The notes: generated from the letters alone by a model not told the origin. Positions 44,497-53,087 are shown, counted from the first letter of the stretch. The stretch: 64,000 nucleotides of DNA from Cytobacillus oceanisediminis 2691 (GCF_000294775.2 NZ_CP015506.1:5245501-5309500), one strand, 5' to 3'. Translations and numbers: made by a program.

Positions 44497-44517
44497 TTCC
44501 AGCCCTCCTAAACTATG

Positions 44518-45324
44518 TCATGAACCTGTACTCTTATACCTCTTTAAACCGAGCATCCAAATATAATAGGCTATGGCAAAAAAAACGATGCCGACAAGCG
44601 GCGAATAATACCCAATATTCTCAGGGAAAAATGGCGTTTCCTTTTCCAGAAGCACAGCCGCGGGAAAGTAATTCACAAAGCCGAATGGAACGACAAAAGC
44701 GGTAAACCATTGGACGGCTTTCGGATAGATGACCAGAGGATAATTGGTCAGATTTCGGGCCGGATACATGGCCACCCAGTAAAATTGCTCCGATTTTGTC
44801 GTCCAGAAAGCGAGGGCAGATATCATGACAAGCAGACCACCCTGGATGAGGATTCCCCCAACCACGGATAACAGCAGAAACAAACTTTTCCCGATGGTCC
44901 AATCCAGCTGCAGCTCAAAGCTGACCCAAATAAAAATGCCGATGCTGAAGATGAACTGTCCAAAAGATGCAACGTCAAACTTCATCGCCATGAAATGAAA
45001 AAATGGATTGATCGGCCTGACAAGGAAGCGGTCAAATGTGCCGTTTAAGATGTAGGTATCCAACCCCCTGAAATGAAAAAAGAGAATGATGCAGAATCCC
45101 CAGGATAAAACAGCGACAGCAAATAGAAACAGCATCTCGTAAAAGGTCCATGAGCCCAGTTCCTGAAACTGATAAAGCATGATCCACATCGTGACAGCAG
45201 TGCCTGTATAAGATGTGATCAGCCCGACAATCCTCATGACAAAGGCAAACCGGTACTGCAGCTGGGCCCTTACACCTGCGGAGATGAGCTTGAAATACAA
45301 ATCCAAATATTTTAAAACACTCAC
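44518..45324 (-). CDS. ABC-2 family permease (PF06182 type)
   Basis: 268 residues from GTG 45324, 7 nt after GGGGG that lies in the end of the upstream gene. Six hydrophobic helices; LFFHFRGLDTYILNGTFDRFLVRPINPFF loop (about 78-107) is the family hallmark. Three nt separate it from the paired permease gene. Forms the exporter pore with it; substrate unknown. Confidence 0.86.
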   Translation of the reverse strand: MSVLKYLDLYFKLISAGVRAQLQYRFAFVMRIVGLITSYTGTAVTMWIMLYQFQELGSWTFYEMLFLFAVAVLSWGFCIILFFHFRGLDTYILNGTFDRFLVRPINPFFHFMAMKFDVASFGQFIFSIGIFIWVSFELQLDWTIGKSLFLLLSVVGGILIQGGLLVMISALAFWTTKSEQFYWVAMYPARNLTNYPLVIYPKAVQWFTAFVVPFGFVNYFPAAVLLEKETPFFPENIGYYSPLVGIVFFAIAYYIWMLGLKRYKSTGS

Positions 45325-45327
45325 ACT

Positions 45328-46131
45328 CTATCCCCCCTGTACCACTACTTTTTGGGATGCGCGATTCCAGACAAACCTTAATAACAGATAACTGGCTGCA
45401 GCCCAAAATAATTGGACACCCAGGGAAAGCAGGATTTCAATTCCAGAGATTCTGCCTATAAAAATCGCATTTGGTATGTAATAGATCCCCTGAAACGGCA
45501 AGTAAAGCGCCATCTTTTCCAGCCAGCCCGGAAAAAACCACAGAGGAATGACTGACCCCGAAAGAAGGGACATGGCAAAGTAAAAGACATCGACAATCCC
45601 GCCTGTTTCAACGAGAAAAAAGGAAAGCAGCCCAAAAGACATTTCAATGCAATAGCGGATCAGGAATCCAATAAAAGCGGATACGATGAACAAAGCCCAA
45701 GTCTCCCAGCTAGAGGGCAATGTCAAATCCATAAAAATGAACATGACTGTATATAAAGGGAGCAGCGCTGTCAGTATGTAAAAGGCCACACTGCCAAAAT
45801 CGGCAAAAAGATAGCGGAGCGGCACATCAAACGGCCTCATTAATTCCAGGGAAATATCTCCGGTCCGGACCTTCTCCTGGATTTCCCACAGCGGGGTGCC
45901 CGCCCCATTTACTCCAGATAAAAATTGGCTGACCACAATATATGTCAGCATGGACTCAAAGCTGACGCCGCCAGCTTCTTCCCTTCCGGCATATAAAGCA
46001 GTCCAAATTGAACCCCACATCAGCAGAAAAATAAGATTTGAGCCAAGCCGCGACCATACATCAAATCGATAAACGGCTGATCGAAGAAAGGCCTTCTTTG
46101 TGAAGGTCCAATATAACCGAAACCTGAACAT
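45328..46131 (-). CDS. ABC-2 family permease (PF06182 type)
   Basis: 267 residues from ATG 46131 after AGGTG; a GTG two codons upstream is an alternative. Six hydrophobic helices, with GTPLWEIQEKVRTGDISLELMRPFDVPLRYLF loop (about 75-107) matching its partner. First gene of the three-gene exporter operon. Confidence 0.86.
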   Translation of the reverse strand: MFRFRLYWTFTKKAFLRSAVYRFDVWSRLGSNLIFLLMWGSIWTALYAGREEAGGVSFESMLTYIVVSQFLSGVNGAGTPLWEIQEKVRTGDISLELMRPFDVPLRYLFADFGSVAFYILTALLPLYTVMFIFMDLTLPSSWETWALFIVSAFIGFLIRYCIEMSFGLLSFFLVETGGIVDVFYFAMSLLSGSVIPLWFFPGWLEKMALYLPFQGIYYIPNAIFIGRISGIEILLSLGVQLFWAAASYLLLRFVWNRASQKVVVQGG

Positions 46132-46321
46132 CCGCACACCTGCTTTTTGATTTTTTTGATTATTTCATATTTTAACATAATATGGGATCTTAAAAATATG
46201 TTTGTTTTAGAAGTTTAAAAAGAAGGGAAACAGTGGAATTTAAGAGAAAGGGTTGGCTTTTTCAGGGGTTATGAATTAAAATAACATTTGGTTTATAAAT
46301 ATAAGAAAAAGGTGAATGATA

Positions 46322-47680
46322 TTGTTTGATGCATCCAGAAAGAAGCATTCTTCTTCAGATCTAATAAAATTTCTCATACCTTCTTTAATTGGAATCAGCT
46401 TATTCATGGTTCCGATCAAATATCAAGGGGATATTACAATTCCTATAGCCATATTTTCAGGCTGGATCCAAAACCTGCTCGCAGACTATCTTCCTGAAAT
46501 TATGACCTTTATTATTGTCATTACACTTTTGGGTACATTGCTGGCCAAATTCGCTAAGCCCGCTTTTATCGAAAAAAGCCCTTTTTTCAAGAACCTATTT
46601 GACGTTCCCTACATCTGGGCTGCAGCGAGATTTATAGGCGCTGTTTTTGCAGTTATTACCCTTTTTCAAATCGGTCCTGAACAGATCTGGTCTGAAAACA
46701 CAGGCGGACTTCTCCTAAATGACCTTCTGCCGATCCTGTTCTCGGTCTTTTTATTTGCCGGGCTGTTCCTGCCTTTGCTGCTGAACTTCGGATTGCTTGA
46801 ATTCTTTGGCGCACTTTTAACAAAAATCATGCGTCCTGTATTTAAGCTGCCTGGAAGGTCATCGATTGACTGTGTGGCATCCTGGCTTGGCGATGGGACC
46901 ATTGGTGTTCTTCTAACCAGCAAACAGTATGAAGAAGGCTATTATACGAAAAGGGAAGCGGCCATTATTGGCACAACCTTTTCCGTCGTATCCATTACCT
47001 TCAGCCTTGTTGTTATTTCACAGGTGAATCTTGGCCATATGTTTGTGCCTTTTTACCTGACCATTACAGCAGCGGGATTCCTTTGCGCCATTATCAGCCC
47101 TAGAATCTGGCCCCTGTCCAGAAAGCCTGATACGTATTATAACGGCCAGGAATCCGAGCTTGATGAGAGCATCCCTGAAGGACACACATCAGCAAGCTGG
47201 GGACTCCAGCAGGCTGTTGCCAAAGCAAGCACAAATCAGAGCTTGAAAGCCTTCTTCCAGGATGGCGCCAAAAACATTCTGGATATGTGGATGGGTGTAG
47301 CCCCGATTGTCATGGCTTTGGGAACCTTGGCTCTGATTATCGCGGAGTATACTCCTGTTTTTGCTTATTTAGGAATGCCATTCATTCCATTGCTTGAATT
47401 GATGCAGGTACCGGAAGCAAAAGCCGCTTCGGAAACACTTGTGGTCGGATTTGCTGATATGTTCTTGCCTTCCGTTATCGGTGCAGGCATCGAAAGCGAA
47501 ATGACACGATTTATCGTAGCTTCAGTATCCGTTACCCAGCTGATTTATATGTCAGAGGTGGGCGGACTTCTGCTTGGCTCTAAAATCCCTGTAACATTAT
47601 GGGACCTGATTATTATCTTTATCCAAAGAACGCTTATTACTTTGCCGGTGATTGTGCTGGCTGCTCATATTCTTTTCTAA
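46322..47680 (+). CDS. YjiH family permease (nucleoside-recognition/Gate domain)
   Basis: 452 residues from TTG 46322, 7 nt after AAGGTG; the ATG two codons earlier sits too close to it. About ten to eleven hydrophobic helices, with FLIPSLIGISLFMVPIKYQGDITIP at the start and a Gate domain containing SWLGDGTIGVLLTSKQYEEGYYTKREA (about 188-214). YjiH-like proteins are integral membrane proteins with no proven substrate. Confidence 0.82.
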   Translation: MFDASRKKHSSSDLIKFLIPSLIGISLFMVPIKYQGDITIPIAIFSGWIQNLLADYLPEIMTFIIVITLLGTLLAKFAKPAFIEKSPFFKNLFDVPYIWAAARFIGAVFAVITLFQIGPEQIWSENTGGLLLNDLLPILFSVFLFAGLFLPLLLNFGLLEFFGALLTKIMRPVFKLPGRSSIDCVASWLGDGTIGVLLTSKQYEEGYYTKREAAIIGTTFSVVSITFSLVVISQVNLGHMFVPFYLTITAAGFLCAIISPRIWPLSRKPDTYYNGQESELDESIPEGHTSASWGLQQAVAKASTNQSLKAFFQDGAKNILDMWMGVAPIVMALGTLALIIAEYTPVFAYLGMPFIPLLELMQVPEAKAASETLVVGFADMFLPSVIGAGIESEMTRFIVASVSVTQLIYMSEVGGLLLGSKIPVTLWDLIIIFIQRTLITLPVIVLAAHILF

Positions 47681-47710
47681 ATGGTTTTCCATTGGGTTAA
47701 TACTGAAAGC

Positions 47711-47780
47711 CTGATATGACGGGAAGTGACCGATATATCAACATTTTAACCGATAACATTAGAAACCCGGCCGATTAACA
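47711..47780. repeat. Array 7: phased ~20-nt repeats, core ACCGATAA (plus strand)
   Basis: After yjiH. GATATG, GATATA, GATAAC and GATTAA begin at 47713, 47732, 47752 and 47773: steps 19, 20, 21. Confidence 0.7.
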
Positions 47781-47827
47781 AGGTGCAGCGGCTGCTATCA
47801 GTGTAGCAAGCGCTGATTTCTACAGAT

Positions 47828-47858
47828 AAAAGAGGTATCCTGAAGCGGATACCTCTTT
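47828..47858. terminator. Bidirectional terminator
   Basis: AAAAGAGGTATCC-TGAAGC-GGATACCTCTTTTT between convergent yjiH and the Gly-rich gene. Confidence 0.88.
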
Positions 47859-47876
47859 TTTATTAGCTTCTTTAAT

Positions 47877-48344
47877 TTAAAAACATTGGAAAGAACGAAT
47901 TCTTCTCAAGTCTGTTCCATAATACGTCCAGCGCCAGTTTCTCCAGCGCCAGCCGGCTACAGATGTTCTGCCGACAAAGGTCGGGAAGAACCAGAAGCTG
48001 TTTCCATTTTGCAGCCATATAAACGTATTGCGGAATAAGCAGCCTCTTATGGCACCGGGATCAACAGCAAACGTGCTTACCTGCTGCATCTGTGGTGTGA
48101 AGCTTGGCGGCGGCCCTGATGGCGGTCCATCCTGACCTCCGGGGCCTCCTCCGCCACCTGGAGGCCCAAATCCACCACCAGGACCACCTGGAGGCGGTCC
48201 TGGCGGGAATCCTGGAATATTAAACCCGCCGCCCGGAAATCCCGGAATGGTGAATCCACCGCCTGATCCTCCGCCAGGAAAAATGCGTCCATGTTCATTC
48301 TGGTCATACATATATGGATAAAACGGATAATTTGTAAAATCCAT
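47877..48344 (-). CDS. Gly/Pro-rich protein with conserved aromatic C-terminus
   Basis: 155 residues. N-terminus MDFTNYPFYPYMYDQNEHGR, then about 60 residues of G/P/F repeats (PGFPGGGFNIPGFPPGPPP, PGGGGGPGGQDGPP), and a conserved-looking end with IRGCLFRNTFIWLQNGNSFWFFPTF and many Trp/Arg/Tyr. No signal peptide. Looks like a spore-surface or coat-type structural protein, but this is inference from composition. 17 nt downstream of the twin P-loop ATPase, so co-transcribed. Confidence 0.7.
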   Translation of the reverse strand: MDFTNYPFYPYMYDQNEHGRIFPGGGSGGGFTIPGFPGGGFNIPGFPPGPPPGGPGGGFGPPGGGGGPGGQDGPPSGPPPSFTPQMQQVSTFAVDPGAIRGCLFRNTFIWLQNGNSFWFFPTFVGRTSVAGWRWRNWRWTYYGTDLRRIRSFQCF

Positions 48345-48361
48345 TGTGTGTGGTCTCCCTT

Positions 48362-49471
48362 CTATTCCCTTATTGAAACTTTCTCTGAAATCAGCAGCAG
48401 CTCAGAGCGGACCTTCTCTTTGATCCGGTCAACTACTGCAAAGTCCATGGCGCTTACATAGATGTTTTCCAGCGTGTCCCGCTGGGTTTTGGCCCGTGCC
48501 AGATAGGATATGGCTTCGGTCATTTTATTTTTATAACGGGTGCTGATATCCTTTAGCTGTTCAGCGTAAATTTCATCTGTGCCTGAATTGATCGTAATTT
48601 CATACATGTCGACGATTTCATCTCCATCACGATCCGGAAAATACTCATGCGGCGCCGTGCTGTCAAAAATAGCGAGGCCCAGCTCGCGAACGATGATCAT
48701 ATCCAGGCTGTGCGGATCGAACCCGCAATGATAGATTTCAATATCAAATCCGCGGCTTTCAGCTTCTGCTGCCAGCTTCTTAAGCATCGTTGACTTGCCG
48801 GAACCCGGACGCCCTTTAATGAAGTACCTTTTTTGAATATCCTCCGTAAGATTCGGCACGAAATCCACCGCTCCAATCGGAGTGGCTGCCCCTAAATAAC
48901 GATGTTTCACAGATGGAGTTTTGTTCAATTTTGCATTTCCATAGAAGACGGAGATCAGCTTCTTGGTCAATTCATCCGCCTTCTGGAAATTCATATTTTC
49001 TATATAGATTTTCTCCCATTCATCATGGATTCTCAGTGCTTCGGCAAATGTGTCATAGGCCGCTGCAAAGGAATTGCTGATCTGACCAGACAGTAAAGTT
49101 ATTTCTTCTCTTTTCGCAGCCAGCGCCCTTGAATCCCAAGCTTCTCCGAGATTAATATATTCTTCGACGGCTCCGGGTGCTTTCGGTTCAATCACATGCG
49201 GCGCTGTTCCGTCGACAATGCCTGCTTTTAAAGAAGGAATGATCACGCCATCGATTGATTGACTGTCAGATGAGCAATAAATGTATTCAAGGTCATAGCC
49301 CTTTTCGGACAGTTCCGCTCCGATTGCTTTCATCAGTGATGATTTGCCTGTTCCTGGGCCGCCTTTTAAAATGAATAAGCGATCAAGCCCCTGCAGGTTC
49401 GATTCGAATAGATTGTGGAACCCCCGGGCTGTATTCCCGCCGGCGAAGTATTTCAGTATTTTCCCAGCCAT
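48362..49471 (-). CDS. Twin P-loop ATPase (PRK06851-like)
   Basis: 369 residues with two Walker A loops: GGPGTGKSS (37-45) and GRPGSGKST (220-228). Each is followed by parallel sequence: YDLEYIYCSSDSQSIDGVIIP...IVDGTAPH and FDIEIYHCGFDPHSLDMIIV...IFDSTAPHE, so the gene is an internal duplication. Cytosolic, no membrane segment. The family occurs in spore formers; its function is not known to me. Forms an operon with the Gly/Pro-rich gene. Confidence 0.82.
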   Translation of the reverse strand: MAGKILKYFAGGNTARGFHNLFESNLQGLDRLFILKGGPGTGKSSLMKAIGAELSEKGYDLEYIYCSSDSQSIDGVIIPSLKAGIVDGTAPHVIEPKAPGAVEEYINLGEAWDSRALAAKREEITLLSGQISNSFAAAYDTFAEALRIHDEWEKIYIENMNFQKADELTKKLISVFYGNAKLNKTPSVKHRYLGAATPIGAVDFVPNLTEDIQKRYFIKGRPGSGKSTMLKKLAAEAESRGFDIEIYHCGFDPHSLDMIIVRELGLAIFDSTAPHEYFPDRDGDEIVDMYEITINSGTDEIYAEQLKDISTRYKNKMTEAISYLARAKTQRDTLENIYVSAMDFAVVDRIKEKVRSELLLISEKVSIRE

Positions 49472-49545
49472 TCTTACACTTCCTTTCGAAATGCATTTTC
49501 ACCTTACAGTATGCAAAGGGAGCAGGATGGGTGAAAGCCTATTTA

Positions 49546-49974
49546 GAAAAGCGGAAGCGCCTTGCCCACGAAGGAACGCAGACTAAGAACGCCACGTCCT
49601 GTGGCAACGTCTGCATGACCCCCATCCGGGGCCCCAAGCACAAGACGAGCCTCCCGAAAAGGCGTTCTTTGCCTTTTTGGGAGGATTGCCCGAAATGAGG
49701 AGGCGACTGCCCAGGGACGACAGGCATAAGACAGTTCCTGCAAGAAGGCGTTCTTCCTTCTGAAAGGAAACGGCTTATGACCCCGAGTCCCTAGGAGCCG
49801 AAACAAGACAAACCGAAATGTGTAGGCGACTGCTCAGGGACGACAAGCATAAGACGAGCCCTGCAAGAAGGTGTTTTTTCCTTCTGAAAGGGAATGGCTT
49901 ATGTCTCGAGTCCCTAGGAGCCTCAACAAGACAAGCTTGTGACCTCGAGGGGGTAGGCTGCTTGCGCTAGACAA
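49546..49974 (+). repeat. Longest compound copy (I) of the hairpin repeat
   Basis: 429 nt. Order: GAAAAGCGGAAGCGCC; AACGCAGAC...CCACGTCCTGTGG...GTCTGC; a CTCCCGAAAAGGC/GCCTTTTTGGGAG hairpin; then two tandem modules with AGGGACGACA(G/A)GCATAAG ... GGCTTATG ... GAGTCCCTAGGAGCC; then CTTGTGACCTCGAGGGGG and CTAGACAATTATCG. Compared with copy A it lacks the CCAAAAGC hairpin and has an extra CATAAG module. Frames through it are repeat-derived. Confidence 0.88.
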
Positions 49975-50013
49975 TTATCGACGTTCAAAATTTTATACTT
50001 TTTTCGTTAAAAA

Positions 50014-50046
50014 AAGAGTGCCGAATCATGATGATCCAGCACTCTT
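50014..50046 (-). terminator. Rho-independent terminator of ybaK
   Basis: Minus strand AAGAGTGCTGGATCATC / ATGATTCGGCACTCTT followed by TTTTTAACG. Confidence 0.83.
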
Positions 50047-50054
50047 CACTTTAA

Positions 50055-50531
50055 TTATTTAATTAAATCCGCAAGTTCAGCTCCGATGGCCTTCTGCAAT
50101 TCTTCCGCTTTGAGCTCCATCTGCATGCCAATTTTGCCTCCGCTGACAATAATCAGATCAAGTCCCGCTGCCTTTGCATCAACGAAAGAGGGATACTGCT
50201 TCTTCATACCGACGGGGGAGCAGCCGCCGCGGATGTAGCCGGTCAGCTTCTGGATATCTTTGACCGGAATCATTTCCACTTTCTTTTCGCCGGCTGCTTT
50301 AGCGGCTTTTTTCAAATCAAGCTCTTCTGCCACCGGAATGATAAAAACATAGATCTGCTTGCTGTGGCCTTGAGCAACTAGAGTTTTATAGACAGCTTCA
50401 GGATCTTTGCCAATCTTCGCTGCAACCGAAACCCCATCGATTTTGCCGTCCTGGTTGTCATATGTAATCAGTTCGTAATCCACTTTCTGAGCATCCAGCA
50501 TACGCATCGCGTTTGTTTTACCCTTTGCCAT
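50055..50531 (-). CDS. ybaK: Cys-tRNA(Pro)/Cys-tRNA(Cys) deacylase YbaK
   Basis: 158 residues from ATG 50531, 8 nt after GGAGG. MAKGKTNAMRMLDAQKVDYEL at the start, VYKTLVAQG near 44 with the conserved lysine, GGCSPVGMKKQYPSFVD near 101 and IIVSGGKIGMQMEL near 127. Trans-editing enzyme that removes cysteine mischarged on tRNA-Pro. Monocistronic. Confidence 0.9.
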   Translation of the reverse strand: MAKGKTNAMRMLDAQKVDYELITYDNQDGKIDGVSVAAKIGKDPEAVYKTLVAQGHSKQIYVFIIPVAEELDLKKAAKAAGEKKVEMIPVKDIQKLTGYIRGGCSPVGMKKQYPSFVDAKAAGLDLIIVSGGKIGMQMELKAEELQKAIGAELADLIK

Positions 50532-50608
50532 TGCCTGCGCCTCCATTGGTTATTTTTCTCATTTTAGCATTTTAGGATAAATTTCAAAAAGGATCAGACT
50601 TATAAAAA

Positions 50609-50635
50609 AGCAGGACCCCTAAAAGGAATCCTGCT
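50609..50635 (-). terminator. Rho-independent terminator of the alpha-glucosidase gene
   Basis: Minus strand AGCAGGATTCC-TTTT-AGGGGTCCTGCT then TTTTTAT, just past the stop codon. Confidence 0.85.
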
Positions 50636-50643
50636 AACAAAGT

Positions 50644-52305
50644 TTATCTCAATCGATAAACACGGACTTCATAAGGCTTAAGCATAATTGAATCCGAATC
50701 TTCATGCGTATCAACCGGATAGTTATTCAATAAAAGCTGATCATTAGAAAGCTTAAATTCAGCTTCAAAAGATGCTTCCTCTGTTGAAAGATTCGTGATG
50801 ACGACTACCTTGTCATCATCTGATGTACGGGTATAGGCATAGATTTGCTTATCTTCTTCAAGAAGCAGATCGTATTGGCCATAGGTGAAGACTTCATTTT
50901 CTTTTTTCAATCGAATCATTTTTTTATAGAACGAAAGGATGGATTCCTGGTCCTGCGATTGGACTTCCACATTGATTTCCTTATAGTTCGGGTTGACCTT
51001 CATCCATGGCTGTCCTGTTGTGAATCCTGCGTTGTCCCTGGAAGACCACTGCATAGGCGTACGGCTGTTATCGCGGGAAGAGGCCCAGATGATATCCATG
51101 ATTTCCTGATGGGACATGCCTTCCTCTTTTTTAAGGCGGTACAGGTTTTTCACGGCTACGTCATCATAATCGTCAATGGATGGGAATTGGACATTGGTCA
51201 TGCCGATTTCCTGTCCCTGATAAATGAATGGCGTTCCCTGCATCAGGAAGTACATGGCACCCATGGATGTCGCGCTCTGGTGCCAGTATTCCTCATCATT
51301 TCCCCATGTTGAAACGACACGGGGCTTATCATGATTTTCGATAAATAAAGCGTTCCAGCCATCAGCTTCCAGACCTTTCTGCCAGCGGGTAAGAACTTTT
51401 TTCAGCTCGACAATATCAACCTCTGGATTGGTTTCTGCATCCCAAAGGCCAAGGTGTTCAAATTGAAAAATCATATCCATTTTACCCTGTTCCTCACCGA
51501 CCCAAAGATCGGCTTCATCCACGGTAACACCGTTTGCTTCGCCCACTGTCATCACATCATAGTTCGCATATGTGCGATCTTTAAATTCCTTTAAAAATTC
51601 GTGAATGCCTTCCTGGTTCATATGCATATCGAAGGAAGAAACATACTTTTGCTTTTTTGGGTTCGGCATATCAGGCAGGCCGGCACGCTTTTTGATATGG
51701 CTGATGGCATCAATCCGGAAACCGTCGATTCCCTTATCCAGCCACCAGTTCACCGTATCATATAAAGCCTCACGGACTTCTTTGTTCTCCCAGTTTAAAT
51801 CAGGCTGCTTCGTAGAAAAAACGTGCAGGAAATACTGTTCAGTCTTCTCATCATATTCCCATGCTGACCCGCCAAAAATGCTTTCCCAGTTATTCGGTTC
51901 CTTGCCATTCTTTCCGTCTCTCCAAATATACCAGTCCCTCTTCGGGTTCTCCTTGGATGAACGGGATTCGATGAACCATTGATGTTCGTCACTTGTATGG
52001 TTCAAGACAAGATCAAGAATCAGCTTCATATCGCGCTTATGGACTTCATCCATCAGCTGATTGAAATCCTCCATGGAACCGAAGTCTTCCATGATATCCT
52101 GGTAATCTGAAATATCATAGCCATTATCGTCATTAGGGGATTTGTACATTGGGCAAATCCAGATGACATCGATCCCCAATCCTTTAATATAATCAAGCCG
52201 CTGAATGATTCCCTGAAGATCACCAATTCCATCTCCGTTTGAATCCTGGAAACTGCGCGGATAAATTTGATATCCTACTGCTTCTTTCCACCAAACCTTC
52301 TTCAT
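50644..52305 (-). CDS. malL: GH13 alpha-glucosidase (MalL/oligo-1,6-glucosidase family)
   Basis: 553 residues, no signal peptide, cytoplasmic. GH13_31 layout: QIYPRSFQDSNGDGIGDLQG at 13-32, LDLVLNHTSDEHQW at 97-110, GFRIDAISHI with nucleophile D199, TVGEANG with acid/base E256 and IENHDKPR with D326. Residue 200 is Ala (FRIDAIS); family knowledge links Ala here to alpha-1,4 and Val to alpha-1,6 preference, so maltase-like action is more likely. Trehalose-6-phosphate hydrolase is a less likely alternative. Upstream operators suggest maltodextrin-type control. Confidence 0.88.
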   Translation of the reverse strand: MKKVWWKEAVGYQIYPRSFQDSNGDGIGDLQGIIQRLDYIKGLGIDVIWICPMYKSPNDDNGYDISDYQDIMEDFGSMEDFNQLMDEVHKRDMKLILDLVLNHTSDEHQWFIESRSSKENPKRDWYIWRDGKNGKEPNNWESIFGGSAWEYDEKTEQYFLHVFSTKQPDLNWENKEVREALYDTVNWWLDKGIDGFRIDAISHIKKRAGLPDMPNPKKQKYVSSFDMHMNQEGIHEFLKEFKDRTYANYDVMTVGEANGVTVDEADLWVGEEQGKMDMIFQFEHLGLWDAETNPEVDIVELKKVLTRWQKGLEADGWNALFIENHDKPRVVSTWGNDEEYWHQSATSMGAMYFLMQGTPFIYQGQEIGMTNVQFPSIDDYDDVAVKNLYRLKKEEGMSHQEIMDIIWASSRDNSRTPMQWSSRDNAGFTTGQPWMKVNPNYKEINVEVQSQDQESILSFYKKMIRLKKENEVFTYGQYDLLLEEDKQIYAYTRTSDDDKVVVITNLSTEEASFEAEFKLSNDQLLLNNYPVDTHEDSDSIMLKPYEVRVYRLR

Positions 52306-52353
52306 ATTAACACCCTCAATTTATATAAATTTCTTTTTCAATCATCGCGGTGC

Positions 52354-52437
52354 GCAAACGTTTGCATTAAGCGGTATAAAAAAAAGCTGCCTGCTTTTAA
52401 GCATTTGCATACTACTACAGTAAGTGTAACGCTTACA
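52354..52437 (-). promoter_or_regulatory. Operator and cre-like site before malL
   Basis: GCAAACGTTTGC (52354-52365), a perfect 12-bp LacI-family palindrome, about 50 nt before the start codon. Farther upstream a 13-nt cre-like TGTAACGCTTACA (52425-52437), one base short of the 14-nt cre, overlaps a promoter-like minus-strand TTGAAA-17 nt-TACACT. Confidence 0.6.
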
Positions 52438-52486
52438 ATTGGATTTTTCAATACCCTTTTTCATGATAAAATCCTGCTAACAATTT

Positions 52487-52517
52487 AGAAGCCGCAGCTT
52501 TTTGGACTGCGGCTTCT
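52487..52517 (-). terminator. Hairpin terminator after the HExxH protein gene
   Basis: AGAAGCCGCAG / CTGCGGCTTCT with a 9-nt loop; the U-tract after it on the minus strand (AAATTGTT) is weak. Confidence 0.6.
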
Positions 52518-52526
52518 CCTATATTA

Positions 52527-52979
52527 TCAGGCTGGCTCCACTTGAAGCTGTTCCCGGTATGGTTTTAACGAATGATAGATAATTTTCTGCATGAAGGCTT
52601 TATCCATATCCGGCAGAAGCTTTTCAGCAAATGCCCATGCATTTTCCTCAATTTTCAATGCTGTGAGGCATCGTTCCTGCTCTGTTATGCAGGAATCAAG
52701 GTAATTGGCCAATTCCTCCAGCTCTGTATCTTCAGCATGACCAAGCTCATGAGCAAACACAACAGTGAAATAATCCAAAAAGCGATCAGCAGAAGAAAAG
52801 AGCTGCTGGCATTGTTTCATAATCTCTTCCATATAAAGCGTTATGGTATGTGTTCCCATGCTGTACTTTCCGCCAGCTATACGATTTCCCGGAAAATGAT
52901 TCTCTAATTTAATCTTTGCCAGACTCCCCGATCTCTCCAATAACTCCCGAACGACTAGATCCAAGCTTTCTTTCTTCAA
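52527..52979 (-). CDS. Small putative zinc metallopeptidase (HExxH) of unknown family
   Basis: 150 residues from TTG 52979, six nt after AAAGGTG; the ATG three codons earlier abuts the ribosome site. FTVVFAHELGHAEDTELEEL (about 71-90) has a gluzincin-type H77-E78-x-x-H81 motif with acidic residues after it. Preceded by TITLYMEEI, a beta strand as expected before such a motif. No signal peptide, so a cytosolic protease or a degenerate fold; ImmA/IrrE-like enzymes are the closest idea (inference). Confidence 0.6.
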   Translation of the reverse strand: MKKESLDLVVRELLERSGSLAKIKLENHFPGNRIAGGKYSMGTHTITLYMEEIMKQCQQLFSSADRFLDYFTVVFAHELGHAEDTELEELANYLDSCITEQERCLTALKIEENAWAFAEKLLPDMDKAFMQKIIYHSLKPYREQLQVEPA

Positions 52980-53087
52980 TGCATACACCTTTCTCTATTT
53001 AATAGCTTATAGGCTATTATATGAGAAAAGAGCTCAGAAATAAACCAAATATTTACCCTTTAAATTCTATATTCAAACCAGTTCAGG

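Noticed and set aside
52425-52437. Full cre site before malL
   Set aside because: TGTAACGCTTACA is one base shorter than the cre consensus; kept only as cre-like within the regulatory feature.
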